23,400 bases of DNA from a virus, in the IMG/VR virus record IMGVR_UViG_3300047443_000049, positions 1-23,400 of that record, one strand, 5' to 3'. The notes beneath the pieces were generated by a model that worked only from the letters and a program-made list of their open reading frames with translations, did no database searches and was not told the DNA's origin. A program made the position numbers and the translations under genes. Shown here one piece after another: positions 13,851-22,425 of the stretch; positions within the stretch are counted from its first letter, which is position 1; each line of letters starts with the position of its first letter.

Positions 13851-14041
13851 CCTGGGCCGCACTGCTGGAGCAGTGGCCGCTCATCGAGGCAGACCTCCAC
13901 TCGGTCTATGGCATCGACGTCGGGACCGCAGGGCTGCTCCAGGAGCGCTCGTGGCGCTGGCTCCGGCTGCGCATCCTCGGCCTGCTCTCCGTCGAGTCAC
14001 GTCTGAGCCGCCACTTCGCACCCCCACCAGCCAAGCCATAG
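13350..14041 (+). CDS. Tail assembly chaperone, -1 frameshift form (gpGT-like)
   Basis: A second frame, -1 relative to the first, encodes the conserved tail EDLTWAALLEQWPLIEADLH followed by YGIDVGTAGLL and RSWRWLRLRILGLLSVESRL, ending at TAG 14039-14041. That downstream frame has no ATG, GTG or TTG from at least 13382 onward, so it cannot easily be started on its own. A -1 frameshift within the end of the first gene, as in lambda G/GT and most siphoviruses, is the standard explanation. The shift must occur before the 13848-13850 stop, probably between about 13690 and 13790. I found no classical XXXYYYZ heptamer; CCT TCT at 13697-13702 and GCC CCG at 13709-13714 are weak candidates. Confidence 0.75.
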
Positions 14042-14053
14042 GAGGGGGTCCGG

Positions 14054-17000
14054 ATGTCCCTGACCATCGGCGAACTCGTCGGCTACGTCCGGGCGGACGA
14101 CTCCCAGTTCCAGCGCGTCCTCACCCAGGACGAACTCCGCATGCGGGGCTTCCAGCGCGACATCGACGGAAGACTCCGCGACCTGCGCGGCCGGTTCGTG
14201 TCCGAGGGCCGCGGCATGGGCCAAGGGCTCAGGGAAGGCACCCGCGAGAGCGGCCGACTGCACACCTCGCTGGGCCGTCTCGGCGGTATGGCGGGTGCGC
14301 TCGGTGGCGTGGTGGCGCAGGGCGCGCTGATGGCGGCCAAGTTGGGCGCTGCTGTGCCGGTTGCGGCTGGGCTGGCGGCTGCGCTGGCGAACATTGCGCC
14401 GGCGGCGGCGGTCGGCGCGACTGCGGTGTTCGCGCTGGCGCAGGCTGTGGCCGCCATCAAGATCGGCACATCGGGCGTCGGTAGCGCACTGTCGGCCGCT
14501 TTCGCCCCGGCCACCGGCGGCGGAGGTGGTGGCGGCGGGGGTGGTGCGGCGAAGCAGCATGCGAACGCCCTCAGGCAGCTCCGGGACGCGCAGGAGCAGG
14601 CGGCGCTCGCCAACCAGCGGGCGGCCCGTGCCACCGAGGACGCTGAGCGGAATCTCACCGACGCCCAGAAGGCCGCCCGGAAGGCACAGCAGGACCTGAC
14701 GGCCGCGCGCAAGGAGGCCGCGCGCGAGCTGGAGGACATGAACAACCAGCTCAAGGACGCCAAGCTTGACGAACGCCAGGCCGTGCTGGACGTCCAGGAC
14801 GCTGAGGCAGAGCTGGCCAAGGTCCGCGCCTCCAACAGCAACGCCTCGGATGAGGAGATCGCCAAGGCACAGCTCGGCTACGACCAGGCTGTTCAGGCCC
14901 TGGCGGAGCAGCGGACCGAGACCATGCGCCTCCAGTCCGACACCGACGCCGCGAACAAGGCTGGGGTCGGCGGCTCCAAGACGGTCGTGGACGCGCAGCA
15001 GCAGGTCTCGGACGCCAACCGCGACGTCAGCGATGCCGTACGGGCCCTCAAGGACGCGCAGGCGGAGCAGGCCCGCACGGCGAAGGAGGGCCTGGAGAAC
15101 GTCAAGCGCGCCCAGGAAGGCCTCACCGAGGCGGTTGGCGGCTCGACGGGCGGCGTCAACAAGCTCAACGACGCCATGTCCAAGCTCAGCCCGAGCGCCC
15201 GAGCGTTCGTGCGCGAGGTCATCGCCCTCAAGCCCGCCTGGGACGCCCTGAAACTCGACGTCCAGGAGGCGCTCTTCAAGGGCCTGGCGGGTGAGCTGCA
15301 CAGGACCGCGGGCTCCGTGCTGCCGGTGCTCCGTAAGAACCTCGTCGACTCCGCCCGCGCCCTCAACGACATGGCCAAGGGCGTGACCGGCGCGGCGCGG
15401 GAGATGGCCGAAGACGGCACCCTCGGCAAGGCGATGCACTCCGCATCGAAGGGCCTGCACAACCTCAGCGGCATCCCCGGCATCACGGTGAAGGCGCTGA
15501 CGCAGATCGCGGCGGCCGCCGGCCCGTCCTTCGAGAAGCTCACGGAGGCCGCGGGCAAGGGCGCGGAGAAGATCGGGAAGAAGCTCGACAAGGCATTCGC
15601 GTCCGGCGCGATGCAGAAGGCAATCGAGCACGCCATCGACCTGATCGGTGACCTCGTCGACATCGTGGGCAACGTCGCCAAGATCCTCGGCAGCGTCTTC
15701 GATGCGGCTGAGGTGTCCGGCGGCGGGTTCATCGGCGTCCTCAAGACCGTCAGCGGGCAGCTCGCGAAGACCTTCGCGTCCAAGCCGGTCCAGGACGGCC
15801 TCAAGGCCCTGTTCGAGACCATGGCCACGCTCGGGAAGACCGTGGCTCCGCTGCTTGACCAGGCGCTTCGGGCGCTCGGCCCGGTGCTGGCGGCGCTGGG
15901 GCCTCCCGCTCAGGTTCTGATCGAGGCGCTTGGGAAGGCGCTCCAGCCGATCATCAAGGCTCTCGGCCCGATCCTGGCCGACCTCGCGGGCGCGGTGGGC
16001 GACGTGGTGCTGGCGTTCATCCCGCTCTTGCCCGTCGTCTCGGATCTGATCGTCACGGCCCTCACGCCGCTCTCGCCGCTGATCAAGAAGATCAGCGAGG
16101 TTTTCATCAAGATTGCCCCCACGGTCGTCAAGCTCGCCGACAAGCTCGACACCGTCCTCACCCCGGTGATGATGGGCCTGGTCGACGTCGTCGTGCAGTT
16201 CGTCGAGCAGTCCGGTGACCAGCTCCTCCAGCTGCTGCCCGACCTCATGAAGGCCGCCTCCGACTCCGCGCCCGCGTTCGTGGAACTCGGCAAGTCGGTG
16301 GGCAAGATCCTGACGCAGCTCGCCCCACTGCTGCCCCAGATCACCACGCTCGCCGTGACGATGGCGCTCCAGCTGCTGCCCGCGCTGCTGCCGCTGATGA
16401 AGCCGTTGACAGAACTGGCGGTGCTCTTCATCAAGCTGGAAACGGCCGTGCTGGTCCACGCCATCGGTGCTCTTACCACCCTGGTCGGCTGGTTCAAGGG
16501 ACTGCGGGAAATGCTCAAGCCCGCAGTGGACGCGGTGCACTGGCTCACCACGAAGATCAGCGACGCGTTCGAGTGGCTGTCCGATCACCTCGTCGGCCAC
16601 TCCGTCATCCCCGACATGGTCAGGTCCATCGTGGCGTGGTTCGCGGGGCTGCCCGGCAAGGCCTGGAACGCCCTGTCGAGCTTCGCTTCGCGGATCGCCG
16701 GGCGGGCCTCGGACGCCGGCGCGGCCATGCTGCGGGAGATCCGCTCCAAGCTCAGCAGCGCAGTCTCCGCCATCAGGGGGCTGCCCGGCCGGGCGAAGGA
16801 CGCCCTCGGCGACCTCGGGAACGTCCTCTACCGCTCCGGGCGGGCCCTCATCCGAGGGTTCGTCAACGGCATCAAGTCCATGGGCAGCATCGTCGCCGAC
16901 GCAGCCTCGGCCCTGGTGGACAAGGCCGCGGACTTCTTCCCACACTCCCCGGCCAAGAAGGGCGCCTTCTCTGGGAAGGGCTGGACGCTGCACTCCGGCC

Positions 17001-17317
17001 AGGCCGTTGCTCAGGCCATGGCGGCCGGTATGCGCATGCAGGAGTCGGAGGTCAGCCGCGCCGCCCGGTCCCTGGCGGCGAGCGCCCAGCAGGGCATCGC
17101 GGGCGCGGACTCGCCGTTGGCCAGCCTCGTCACGTCCCCGGGCAACGCAGGCGGGGGCGCGCCGGCGGGCGCGGCGTCGGGCTCGGGCGGGGTCGTCAAG
17201 GGCGAAGTGAAGGTTGTGGTCGACGTACGTGGCGGCCAGGACAAGTTCGTCCAGTGGCTGCGCGAAACCATCGGCTCTGGTGGCGGCGGCGACGTGCAGT
17301 TCTTCCTCGGATCCTGA
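14054..17317 (+). CDS. Tape measure protein
   Basis: This 1087-residue protein sets tail length and travels with the DNA at injection. At about 1.5 angstrom per residue this suggests a tail near 160 nm, an inference. The N-terminus (1-75) begins MSLTIGELVGYVRADDSQFQ. Residues about 80-150 are Gly/Ala-rich and hydrophobic. A run of glycines (about 155-166) then leads to a long coiled coil (about 168-360) rich in Ala, Gln, Lys and Glu. Mostly helical, partly hydrophobic segments follow (about 560-800). Near the C-terminus PHSPAKKGAFSGKGW is the usual end-of-repeat motif. No lysozyme or peptidase motif is evident. GGAGGGGG at 14041-14048 is the ribosome site. Confidence 0.95.
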   Translation: MSLTIGELVGYVRADDSQFQRVLTQDELRMRGFQRDIDGRLRDLRGRFVSEGRGMGQGLREGTRESGRLHTSLGRLGGMAGALGGVVAQGALMAAKLGAAVPVAAGLAAALANIAPAAAVGATAVFALAQAVAAIKIGTSGVGSALSAAFAPATGGGGGGGGGGAAKQHANALRQLRDAQEQAALANQRAARATEDAERNLTDAQKAARKAQQDLTAARKEAARELEDMNNQLKDAKLDERQAVLDVQDAEAELAKVRASNSNASDEEIAKAQLGYDQAVQALAEQRTETMRLQSDTDAANKAGVGGSKTVVDAQQQVSDANRDVSDAVRALKDAQAEQARTAKEGLENVKRAQEGLTEAVGGSTGGVNKLNDAMSKLSPSARAFVREVIALKPAWDALKLDVQEALFKGLAGELHRTAGSVLPVLRKNLVDSARALNDMAKGVTGAAREMAEDGTLGKAMHSASKGLHNLSGIPGITVKALTQIAAAAGPSFEKLTEAAGKGAEKIGKKLDKAFASGAMQKAIEHAIDLIGDLVDIVGNVAKILGSVFDAAEVSGGGFIGVLKTVSGQLAKTFASKPVQDGLKALFETMATLGKTVAPLLDQALRALGPVLAALGPPAQVLIEALGKALQPIIKALGPILADLAGAVGDVVLAFIPLLPVVSDLIVTALTPLSPLIKKISEVFIKIAPTVVKLADKLDTVLTPVMMGLVDVVVQFVEQSGDQLLQLLPDLMKAASDSAPAFVELGKSVGKILTQLAPLLPQITTLAVTMALQLLPALLPLMKPLTELAVLFIKLETAVLVHAIGALTTLVGWFKGLREMLKPAVDAVHWLTTKISDAFEWLSDHLVGHSVIPDMVRSIVAWFAGLPGKAWNALSSFASRIAGRASDAGAAMLREIRSKLSSAVSAIRGLPGRAKDALGDLGNVLYRSGRALIRGFVNGIKSMGSIVADAASALVDKAADFFPHSPAKKGAFSGKGWTLHSGQAVAQAMAAGMRMQESEVSRAARSLAASAQQGIAGADSPLASLVTSPGNAGGGAPAGAASGSGGVVKGEVKVVVDVRGGQDKFVQWLRETIGSGGGGDVQFFLGS

Positions 17318-17329
17318 CAGGAGGCGCAG

Positions 17330-20300
17330 ATGGCGTTCCCGACTGACCCGCTGGGCACCCTGGTAGAGATCAAGCCCGGGAGCACGTGGACCGACATCAC
17401 CGCGGACGTGAAGCTGTCGGATCGGATCACGATCACGCGCGGGCGCGCCACCGAGCGCGCCCGCGTGGACGCCTCCAAGTGCACGCTCACCCTCAACAAC
17501 AAGGACGGCAAGTACTCGCCCAGGAACCCCCTGAGCACCCTCTACGGCACCATCGGCCGCAACACCCCCATCCGCATCAGCGTCATGGCCGGACCGGTGG
17601 CCCTGGACCTGCCAGGCGCCAAGGTCGGCGTCGCGGGCGGCTACGCCACCACCCCCGACAACGCCGCCCTCGACATCACCGGCGACCTCGACATCCGCTT
17701 CGACGCGACGCTCACGAACTGGATCACCTCCGGAGCCGGGGCCTCGACCGAGTTGTGCGGCAAGTTCAACTTCACCGGCGGCTCGAAGAGCTGGATCCTC
17801 ATGGTCCGCGACGGCGCCCTCCGCCTCGAATGGTCGGTCGACGGCACCAACATCCTGTCGGCGACCTCCACCGTCGACATCGCCGTACCCGCGCACGGGC
17901 ACCTGGCCGTACGCGCCACCCTCGACGTCAACAACGGCGCCAGCGGCAACACGACCACCTTCTACACCTCGGACTCCATCACCGGCACCTGGACCCAGCT
18001 CGGCAACGCCATCGTGCAATCCGGCACCACCAGCATCTTCAACTCGACCGCGGCCCTCGAAGTCGGCACCGTCAGCACCCTCGGATTCCAGGTCTGCGCG
18101 GGCCGCGTCCACAAGTTCGAGCTGCGCAACGGCATCGCCGGGACCGTGGTCGCGAACCCCGACTTCACCGCGCAGGCGAGCGGTACGACCAGCTTCACCG
18201 ACTCGGCCGGCCGAACCTGGTCCAAGGCGGGCAACGCGAGCATCACGAACCGGCAGACGAGGTTCTCGGGCGAGGTGCCCGCGTGGCCGACCCGGCGCGG
18301 GCCGTCCGGCCAGGACGCTTACGTGTCCCTGGAAGCCGCGGGCATTCAGCGGCGCCTTATGCAGGGCACCAAGCCGCTGGACAGCGCGCTACGCCGCCGG
18401 ATCCCCTCCGGCAGTCCGCTGGCCTACTGGCCCATGGAGGATGGCCAGGACTCCACCCAGGCGTATTCCCCGACGGTGGGCGTACGCGCCATGAAGACCA
18501 CAGGAATCAACTTCGGCGCCGACGACACCCTGCCCGGGTCATCGGCGCTGCCGACGCTGCCCGCTGGGTCGATTGTGAGCGGCGCCGTACCGGCAGGCAG
18601 CGGTGGCGGCTGGCATGTCGAGATGGTCTACAAGCTCGCGAGCGTCCCGGCCTCCCTGACGACGTTCTTCCAGGTGTACCTGTCCGGTTCCACCGTCCGC
18701 CGCGTCATGGTGCGCCTGAGCACGACCGCCATCAGGATCGAGCTCCGCGACAGCGACGACGCGGTACTGGCCACCACCGATAACACCGACGCCACCGCGA
18801 TCAGCGACTTCACCGGCGGCTGGAGCAGGCTCCAAATCTTCTCCACCGACGCCGGAGGAGGCGTCGCCGACTTCACAGCCCGATGGATCAAGATCGGGGG
18901 GACCTCCACCTGGTCCGCAGTAGCCTCCTCCCTTGGGACCGGCAACGTCACCATCGCCACCACCAACCTGGTGTCCGCGTCCTACGACGGCTTCTCACTC
19001 GGCCACATCGCCGCTTTCGACACCACCAGCACCCTCGTCTACAACAACGCCGACCATGGGTTCAACGGCGAAACCACAGGCACCCGCATGGCGAGGCTCG
19101 CCAGCGAACAGGCCCTGCCTGTCACCGTGTATGGCGATCTCACGACCCAGGAACTGGTCGGTCCGCAGCGCCCCGACGTGCTCCTCACGCTGCTCCAGGA
19201 CGCCGCCGACGTGGACGGCGGGATCCTCTACGAGCCGCGCGAGACGACCTCGCTGGCCTACCGCGACCGCGCCGGCCTGGAAAACCAGGCGATCGCTCTC
19301 GCCCTGGACCGCCTCGCCTACGGCCACATTGCGCCCCCTTTCACGCCGGAGCCGGATGACCAAACCGTCCGCAACGACATCACCGTCACCCGCGTGGGCG
19401 GCTCCAGCGGCCGGGCCACACTCGACACCGGCGCCCTGTCCACGCTGGAGCCGCCGAACGGAGTCGGCCTCTACGACGACGCGGTCACCCTCAACTTGTA
19501 CGACGACACCCGGCCCGAGCAACAGGCGTCTTGGCGCCTGCACCTGAGCACCTGGGATGAGGACCGGGTCCCGGCCGTCAGCCTGCGACTCCACAAGGCC
19601 ACCGACCTAATCCCCGCGGCGTTGCTGCTCGACATCGGGGACCGGTGGACCGTCGCCAACCCCGGCCTCGACTTCGCCCCGGGCGGCCTGGACCTGCTCC
19701 TCCAGGGCCAGAAGGAAGTACTGGGGGTCCGCACCTGGACCATGGACCTCACCGGCTCACCCGCCGCCCCCTGGAACGTCGCCCACGTCGACGACGCAAC
19801 GTACGGGTGGACGGACACCGAAGTGAGCGCCCTGGCCGCGTCCTACACCTCGACGGCCACCGCGATCAGCGTGGCCACCACCAGTGGCCCCCCGTGGACC
19901 ACCGACCACAGCGACACCCCGTTTGAACTGCGTGTCAGCGGCGAGGACATGACCGTCGTCAGCATCGGCACCGTCGTCAACCTCGCCGACGACCCCCTGC
20001 TGCTGGCCGGAACTATCAGCGGCTGGTCCGGCTCCAACTCGGCGATCACCTACGACACCACCATCATCAACACCGCACACGGCGCCGACGCCTCGATCAA
20101 GTGCGTGCCCAACGGCAGCTCGGCGTCCGGCGGCGTCAACTCGGCGGTGCACAGCCCGGTCGCCTCCGTCACCGCGGGCGCCTCGTACACCGTGTGCGGC
20201 TGGGTGTACTCGCCGCTGGGCTGGTCGGATCTGCGGACCGCCGTCGACTGGTACGACGCGTCCAACGTGTTCATCTCGTCGTCGACCGGCTCCGCAACGG

Positions 20301-20569
20301 TGGTGCCCGCTGCCACCTGGACGTTCCTGACGCAGACGTTTACCGCGCCCGCGCTGGCATCCCGCGCCACTACCCGCGGCCGGTGGGGCAGCACCCCTGC
20401 GGCTACGGACATCTCGTACTGGTGGGCCCTGCGCCTCATCGCTGACGCCAGCGTGTCGACGACCAGCCCGCAGACCATGACCGTCGTCCGCTCCCGCAAC
20501 AACGTCGTCAAAGCACAGGCAAGCGGCGCGGCCGACAGTCTCGCCCACCCTGCCTACGTTGCCCTGTAG
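17330..20569 (+). CDS. Large modular minor tail protein with LamG-like and CBM-like modules
   Basis: This 1079-residue baseplate/tip protein is probably involved in host recognition. Residues 1-90 resemble the start of actinophage minor tail proteins (ITRGRATERARVDASKCTLT, GKYSPRNPLSTLYG). Residues about 100-275 form a concanavalin/LamG-like module (PDNAALDITGDLDIRFDATL). A second such module spans about 362-572 (SPLAYWPMEDGQ to DGFSLGHIAAFD). Residues 580-850 hold the conserved hub-like segment (VGPQRPDVLLTLLQDAADVD, GGILYEPRE). Residues about 884-1042 look like a CBM_4_9-type jelly roll (NLADDPLLLAGTISGWSG, SYTVCGWVYSP) inserted between SGEDMTVVSIG and PQTMTVVRSRNNVVKA, which are normally adjacent. 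AGGAGG is at 17319-17324. Sugar binding is inferred. Confidence 0.88.
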   Translation: MAFPTDPLGTLVEIKPGSTWTDITADVKLSDRITITRGRATERARVDASKCTLTLNNKDGKYSPRNPLSTLYGTIGRNTPIRISVMAGPVALDLPGAKVGVAGGYATTPDNAALDITGDLDIRFDATLTNWITSGAGASTELCGKFNFTGGSKSWILMVRDGALRLEWSVDGTNILSATSTVDIAVPAHGHLAVRATLDVNNGASGNTTTFYTSDSITGTWTQLGNAIVQSGTTSIFNSTAALEVGTVSTLGFQVCAGRVHKFELRNGIAGTVVANPDFTAQASGTTSFTDSAGRTWSKAGNASITNRQTRFSGEVPAWPTRRGPSGQDAYVSLEAAGIQRRLMQGTKPLDSALRRRIPSGSPLAYWPMEDGQDSTQAYSPTVGVRAMKTTGINFGADDTLPGSSALPTLPAGSIVSGAVPAGSGGGWHVEMVYKLASVPASLTTFFQVYLSGSTVRRVMVRLSTTAIRIELRDSDDAVLATTDNTDATAISDFTGGWSRLQIFSTDAGGGVADFTARWIKIGGTSTWSAVASSLGTGNVTIATTNLVSASYDGFSLGHIAAFDTTSTLVYNNADHGFNGETTGTRMARLASEQALPVTVYGDLTTQELVGPQRPDVLLTLLQDAADVDGGILYEPRETTSLAYRDRAGLENQAIALALDRLAYGHIAPPFTPEPDDQTVRNDITVTRVGGSSGRATLDTGALSTLEPPNGVGLYDDAVTLNLYDDTRPEQQASWRLHLSTWDEDRVPAVSLRLHKATDLIPAALLLDIGDRWTVANPGLDFAPGGLDLLLQGQKEVLGVRTWTMDLTGSPAAPWNVAHVDDATYGWTDTEVSALAASYTSTATAISVATTSGPPWTTDHSDTPFELRVSGEDMTVVSIGTVVNLADDPLLLAGTISGWSGSNSAITYDTTIINTAHGADASIKCVPNGSSASGGVNSAVHSPVASVTAGASYTVCGWVYSPLGWSDLRTAVDWYDASNVFISSSTGSATVVPAATWTFLTQTFTAPALASRATTRGRWGSTPAATDISYWWALRLIADASVSTTSPQTMTVVRSRNNVVKAQASGAADSLAHPAYVAL

Positions 20570-20577
20570 GAGGCACG

Positions 20578-21072
20578 ATGCCCTGGCTCGCCGGGATGAA
20601 AATCACCGCACAGCGGCTGATCGACTTCACTCCCCACACCGTGGAGTACCAATCCCTGACGGCCAACGCCACCGCGGTGACCACAACGGAGACCGTGGCA
20701 CTCACCACCGGATCCGTCGTGTTCGAGACCGGCCGGGCGTACCGGTTCACCATCAAAGGCTTGTACCAGTCCAGCGTCGCCGCGGACCAGGTGCAGGTCC
20801 GCATCCGCAAGACCAACACCTTGGGCACCACCTACGTCGACTCGTTCCGCCTGTACTGCCCGGCGGCCGGCGGCAACACGGCGTTCTACCTCAGCAACAT
20901 CGGCGTCAACACGTCGGGAGCCGACATCACCGCCGTCGTGGTCGGCACCTACGTCCGGTCTGCCGGCACCGGGAACGTGCTGATCGCCGCGAGCGCGACC
21001 AACCCGGCCTACATCGAGGTCGAGGACATCGGCGACGCCTCTGACTTCTCCGGCGCCACCGCCATCACCTGA
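20578..21072 (+). CDS. Small beta-rich minor tail protein
   Basis: This is a 164-residue protein with an N-terminal stretch PWLAGMKITAQRLIDFTP, typical of small Streptomyces phage tail or fibre proteins. A beta-sandwich-like body follows (TVALTTGSVVFETGRAYRFT, DQVQVRIRKTNTLGTTYV, NVLIAASATNPAYIEVEDIG). There are no membrane segments or catalytic motifs. AGGAGG at 20568-20573 overlaps the previous stop codon, giving tight coupling to the large tail protein. A T-tract terminator follows its stop. It probably sits at the tail tip, but this is inferred from position and composition. Confidence 0.8.
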   Translation: MPWLAGMKITAQRLIDFTPHTVEYQSLTANATAVTTTETVALTTGSVVFETGRAYRFTIKGLYQSSVAADQVQVRIRKTNTLGTTYVDSFRLYCPAAGGNTAFYLSNIGVNTSGADITAVVVGTYVRSAGTGNVLIAASATNPAYIEVEDIGDASDFSGATAIT

Positions 21073-21088
21073 CCCGACCGGCCTCCAT

Positions 21089-21117
21089 GCCCCGAGCCAC
21101 CAGGCCGGGGCTTTCTT
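21089..21117 (+). terminator. Rho-independent terminator after the tail genes
   Basis: GCCCCG-A-GCC (21089-21098) pairs with GGCCGGGGC (21103-21111) around an ACCA loop, with one bulged A. TTTCTT follows at 21112-21117. This is the only textbook stem plus T-tract in the window, and it separates the tail genes from the lysis genes. Confidence 0.8.
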
Positions 21118-21136
21118 CATGCCCTGAGGAGGGCCC

Positions 21137-22057
21137 ATGGCCACCCCCTTGACCGCAGACGCCCTCGTCGCCGCTCTCGAAGGCGAAGGCCTGACCGTCC
21201 ACGAGCACGCTGGTTGGCGCACCCACAACCGGGAGAAGGCCACCGGCAAGGGCTTCGGCCCCGTCTACGGCGTCCTGATGCACCACACCGCTGGCCACGG
21301 CGACAAGGAGCTGTGCTTCAACGGCCGCTCCGACCTCCCCGGGCCGCTGTGCCACTCCTGGCTGGGACAGACCGAGGGCCTGTGGATGATCGGCCACGGC
21401 CGCACCAACCACGCGGGCCTGGTCGACCCCGACGTCATCGCCGCCCTGCGCGCCGAGGCCTCCGTGCTGCCGAAGGACGACAAGGCCGACGCCGACGGCA
21501 ACGACGTCCTCTACGGCATCGAGATCGAGAACTACGGCACCGGCAAGGACCCGTACCCGGACGCCCAGTACGCGCAGGCGGTGCTGTGGGCGGCCGCGAT
21601 CTGCCGGGCACACGGCTGGTCGGAGAAGAGCGTCGCCGGGCACAAGGAAGTCCAGCCCGGGAAGATCGACCCCTCGTTCGACATGGACGTCTTCCGGGCG
21701 GACGTCAAGAAGCAGCTCGCCAAGACCGTAGGCAAGCCCGTCAGCGCCCCGGTCGCCGCGACGCCCACCGTCGACTTGTCCCGGCTGGTCAACGCGGCCA
21801 AGAAGGACCCGAAGGCGAGCCAGGGCCATGTCACCTACCGGGCCGGGGTCAACCTTGTCGAGGCCGCGCTCCTGGAGCTGCGGTACCTCAGCAAGGACTT
21901 CGCCGGGGACGGCTCCTTCGGCAGCCGCACCGTCGAGGCGTACGCGGCCTGGCAGCGGCACCTCGGCTACACCGGCAAGGCCGCCGACGGCATCCCCGGC
22001 CGCGTCTCCCTCGGCAAGCTCGGCGCCCGCACCGGCCTGTTCACGGTGGTCGCATGA
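21137..22057 (+). CDS. Endolysin: N-acetylmuramoyl-L-alanine amidase with C-terminal binding domain
   Basis: This 306-residue enzyme cuts the amide bond between muramic acid and the peptide of the cell wall at lysis. Residues about 20-195 are an Amidase_2/PGRP domain with likely zinc ligands in VLMHHTAG (H49 or H50), VAGHKEVQPG (H169) and KIDPSF (D178), plus GIEIENYG (127-134). A Pro/Ala linker (198-212) leads to a peptidoglycan-binding-like helical domain (about 215-300; FAGDGSFGSRTVEAYAAWQR). There is no signal peptide, so export needs the holin. GAGGAGGG at 21126-21133 is the ribosome site. The stop overlaps the next ATG (ATGA). Confidence 0.95.
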   Translation: MATPLTADALVAALEGEGLTVHEHAGWRTHNREKATGKGFGPVYGVLMHHTAGHGDKELCFNGRSDLPGPLCHSWLGQTEGLWMIGHGRTNHAGLVDPDVIAALRAEASVLPKDDKADADGNDVLYGIEIENYGTGKDPYPDAQYAQAVLWAAAICRAHGWSEKSVAGHKEVQPGKIDPSFDMDVFRADVKKQLAKTVGKPVSAPVAATPTVDLSRLVNAAKKDPKASQGHVTYRAGVNLVEAALLELRYLSKDFAGDGSFGSRTVEAYAAWQRHLGYTGKAADGIPGRVSLGKLGARTGLFTVVA

Positions 22058-22395
22058 TCCTCAACCTCACGCCGCACCCGATCCGGCTGTACGACAACGC
22101 CCGCGAGGACGGCCTGGACGACCTCGACCCGCACCTTCGCGAGGTCATCCCGCCCGAGGCGACGCCCGCACGGCTGGCCACGATTGAGCTGGGCGGCGGC
22201 ATCACCTTCGAGATGGTCGAGTTCGGGCACGCCCAGAACCTGCCGCCCAAGCGGGACGGTTGCCAGTACATCGTCTCGCTCGTCGTCGCCCTGGCGCTCG
22301 CCGATCGCCGCAGCGACCTGCTCGTCCCGTACCGCGAAGTCCGCAACAGCAGCGGCACCGTGATCGGTTGCCGCTCACTCGCACAGCCCGTCTGA
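22054..22395 (+). CDS. Conserved NLTPHP-family small phage protein, function unknown
   Basis: This is a 113-residue soluble protein whose ATG overlaps the endolysin stop (ATGA). It starts MILNLTPHPIRLYDN and continues with a Pro/Ala-rich acidic segment. The core reads FEMVEFGHAQNLPPKRDG, QYIVSLVVALALADRRSDLL, VPYREVRN and GTVIGCRSLA. I recognise this motif set from uncharacterised small proteins in many phages and some bacteria (NLTPH near the start, NLP and YIVS in the middle, G-CRSLA at the end). There is no membrane helix and no obvious catalytic site, though the conserved His and Cys could matter. Placement between endolysin and holin does not by itself prove a lysis role. Confidence 0.85.
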   Translation: MILNLTPHPIRLYDNAREDGLDDLDPHLREVIPPEATPARLATIELGGGITFEMVEFGHAQNLPPKRDGCQYIVSLVVALALADRRSDLLVPYREVRNSSGTVIGCRSLAQPV

Positions 22396-22425
22396 CCCTC
22401 CCCTCCTCGCAGAAACGGATCACCC

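Noticed and set aside
13750-14484. Arg/Pro-rich plus-strand open frame overlapping the chaperone and tape measure
   Set aside because: It is in the third frame, has biased composition and no motif. The frameshift product in the -1 frame carries the conserved T-like sequence instead.
13997-18112. Very long minus-strand open frame (1371 codons) opposite the chaperone and tape measure genes
   Set aside because: It is a shadow of high third-position GC. The plus strand has clear phage genes with ribosome sites, and the minus translation is repetitive and charged with no domain.
21065-21961. Minus-strand open frame opposite the endolysin
   Set aside because: It is a shadow of the amidase gene: it crosses the T-tract terminator and shows no ribosome site or protein motif.
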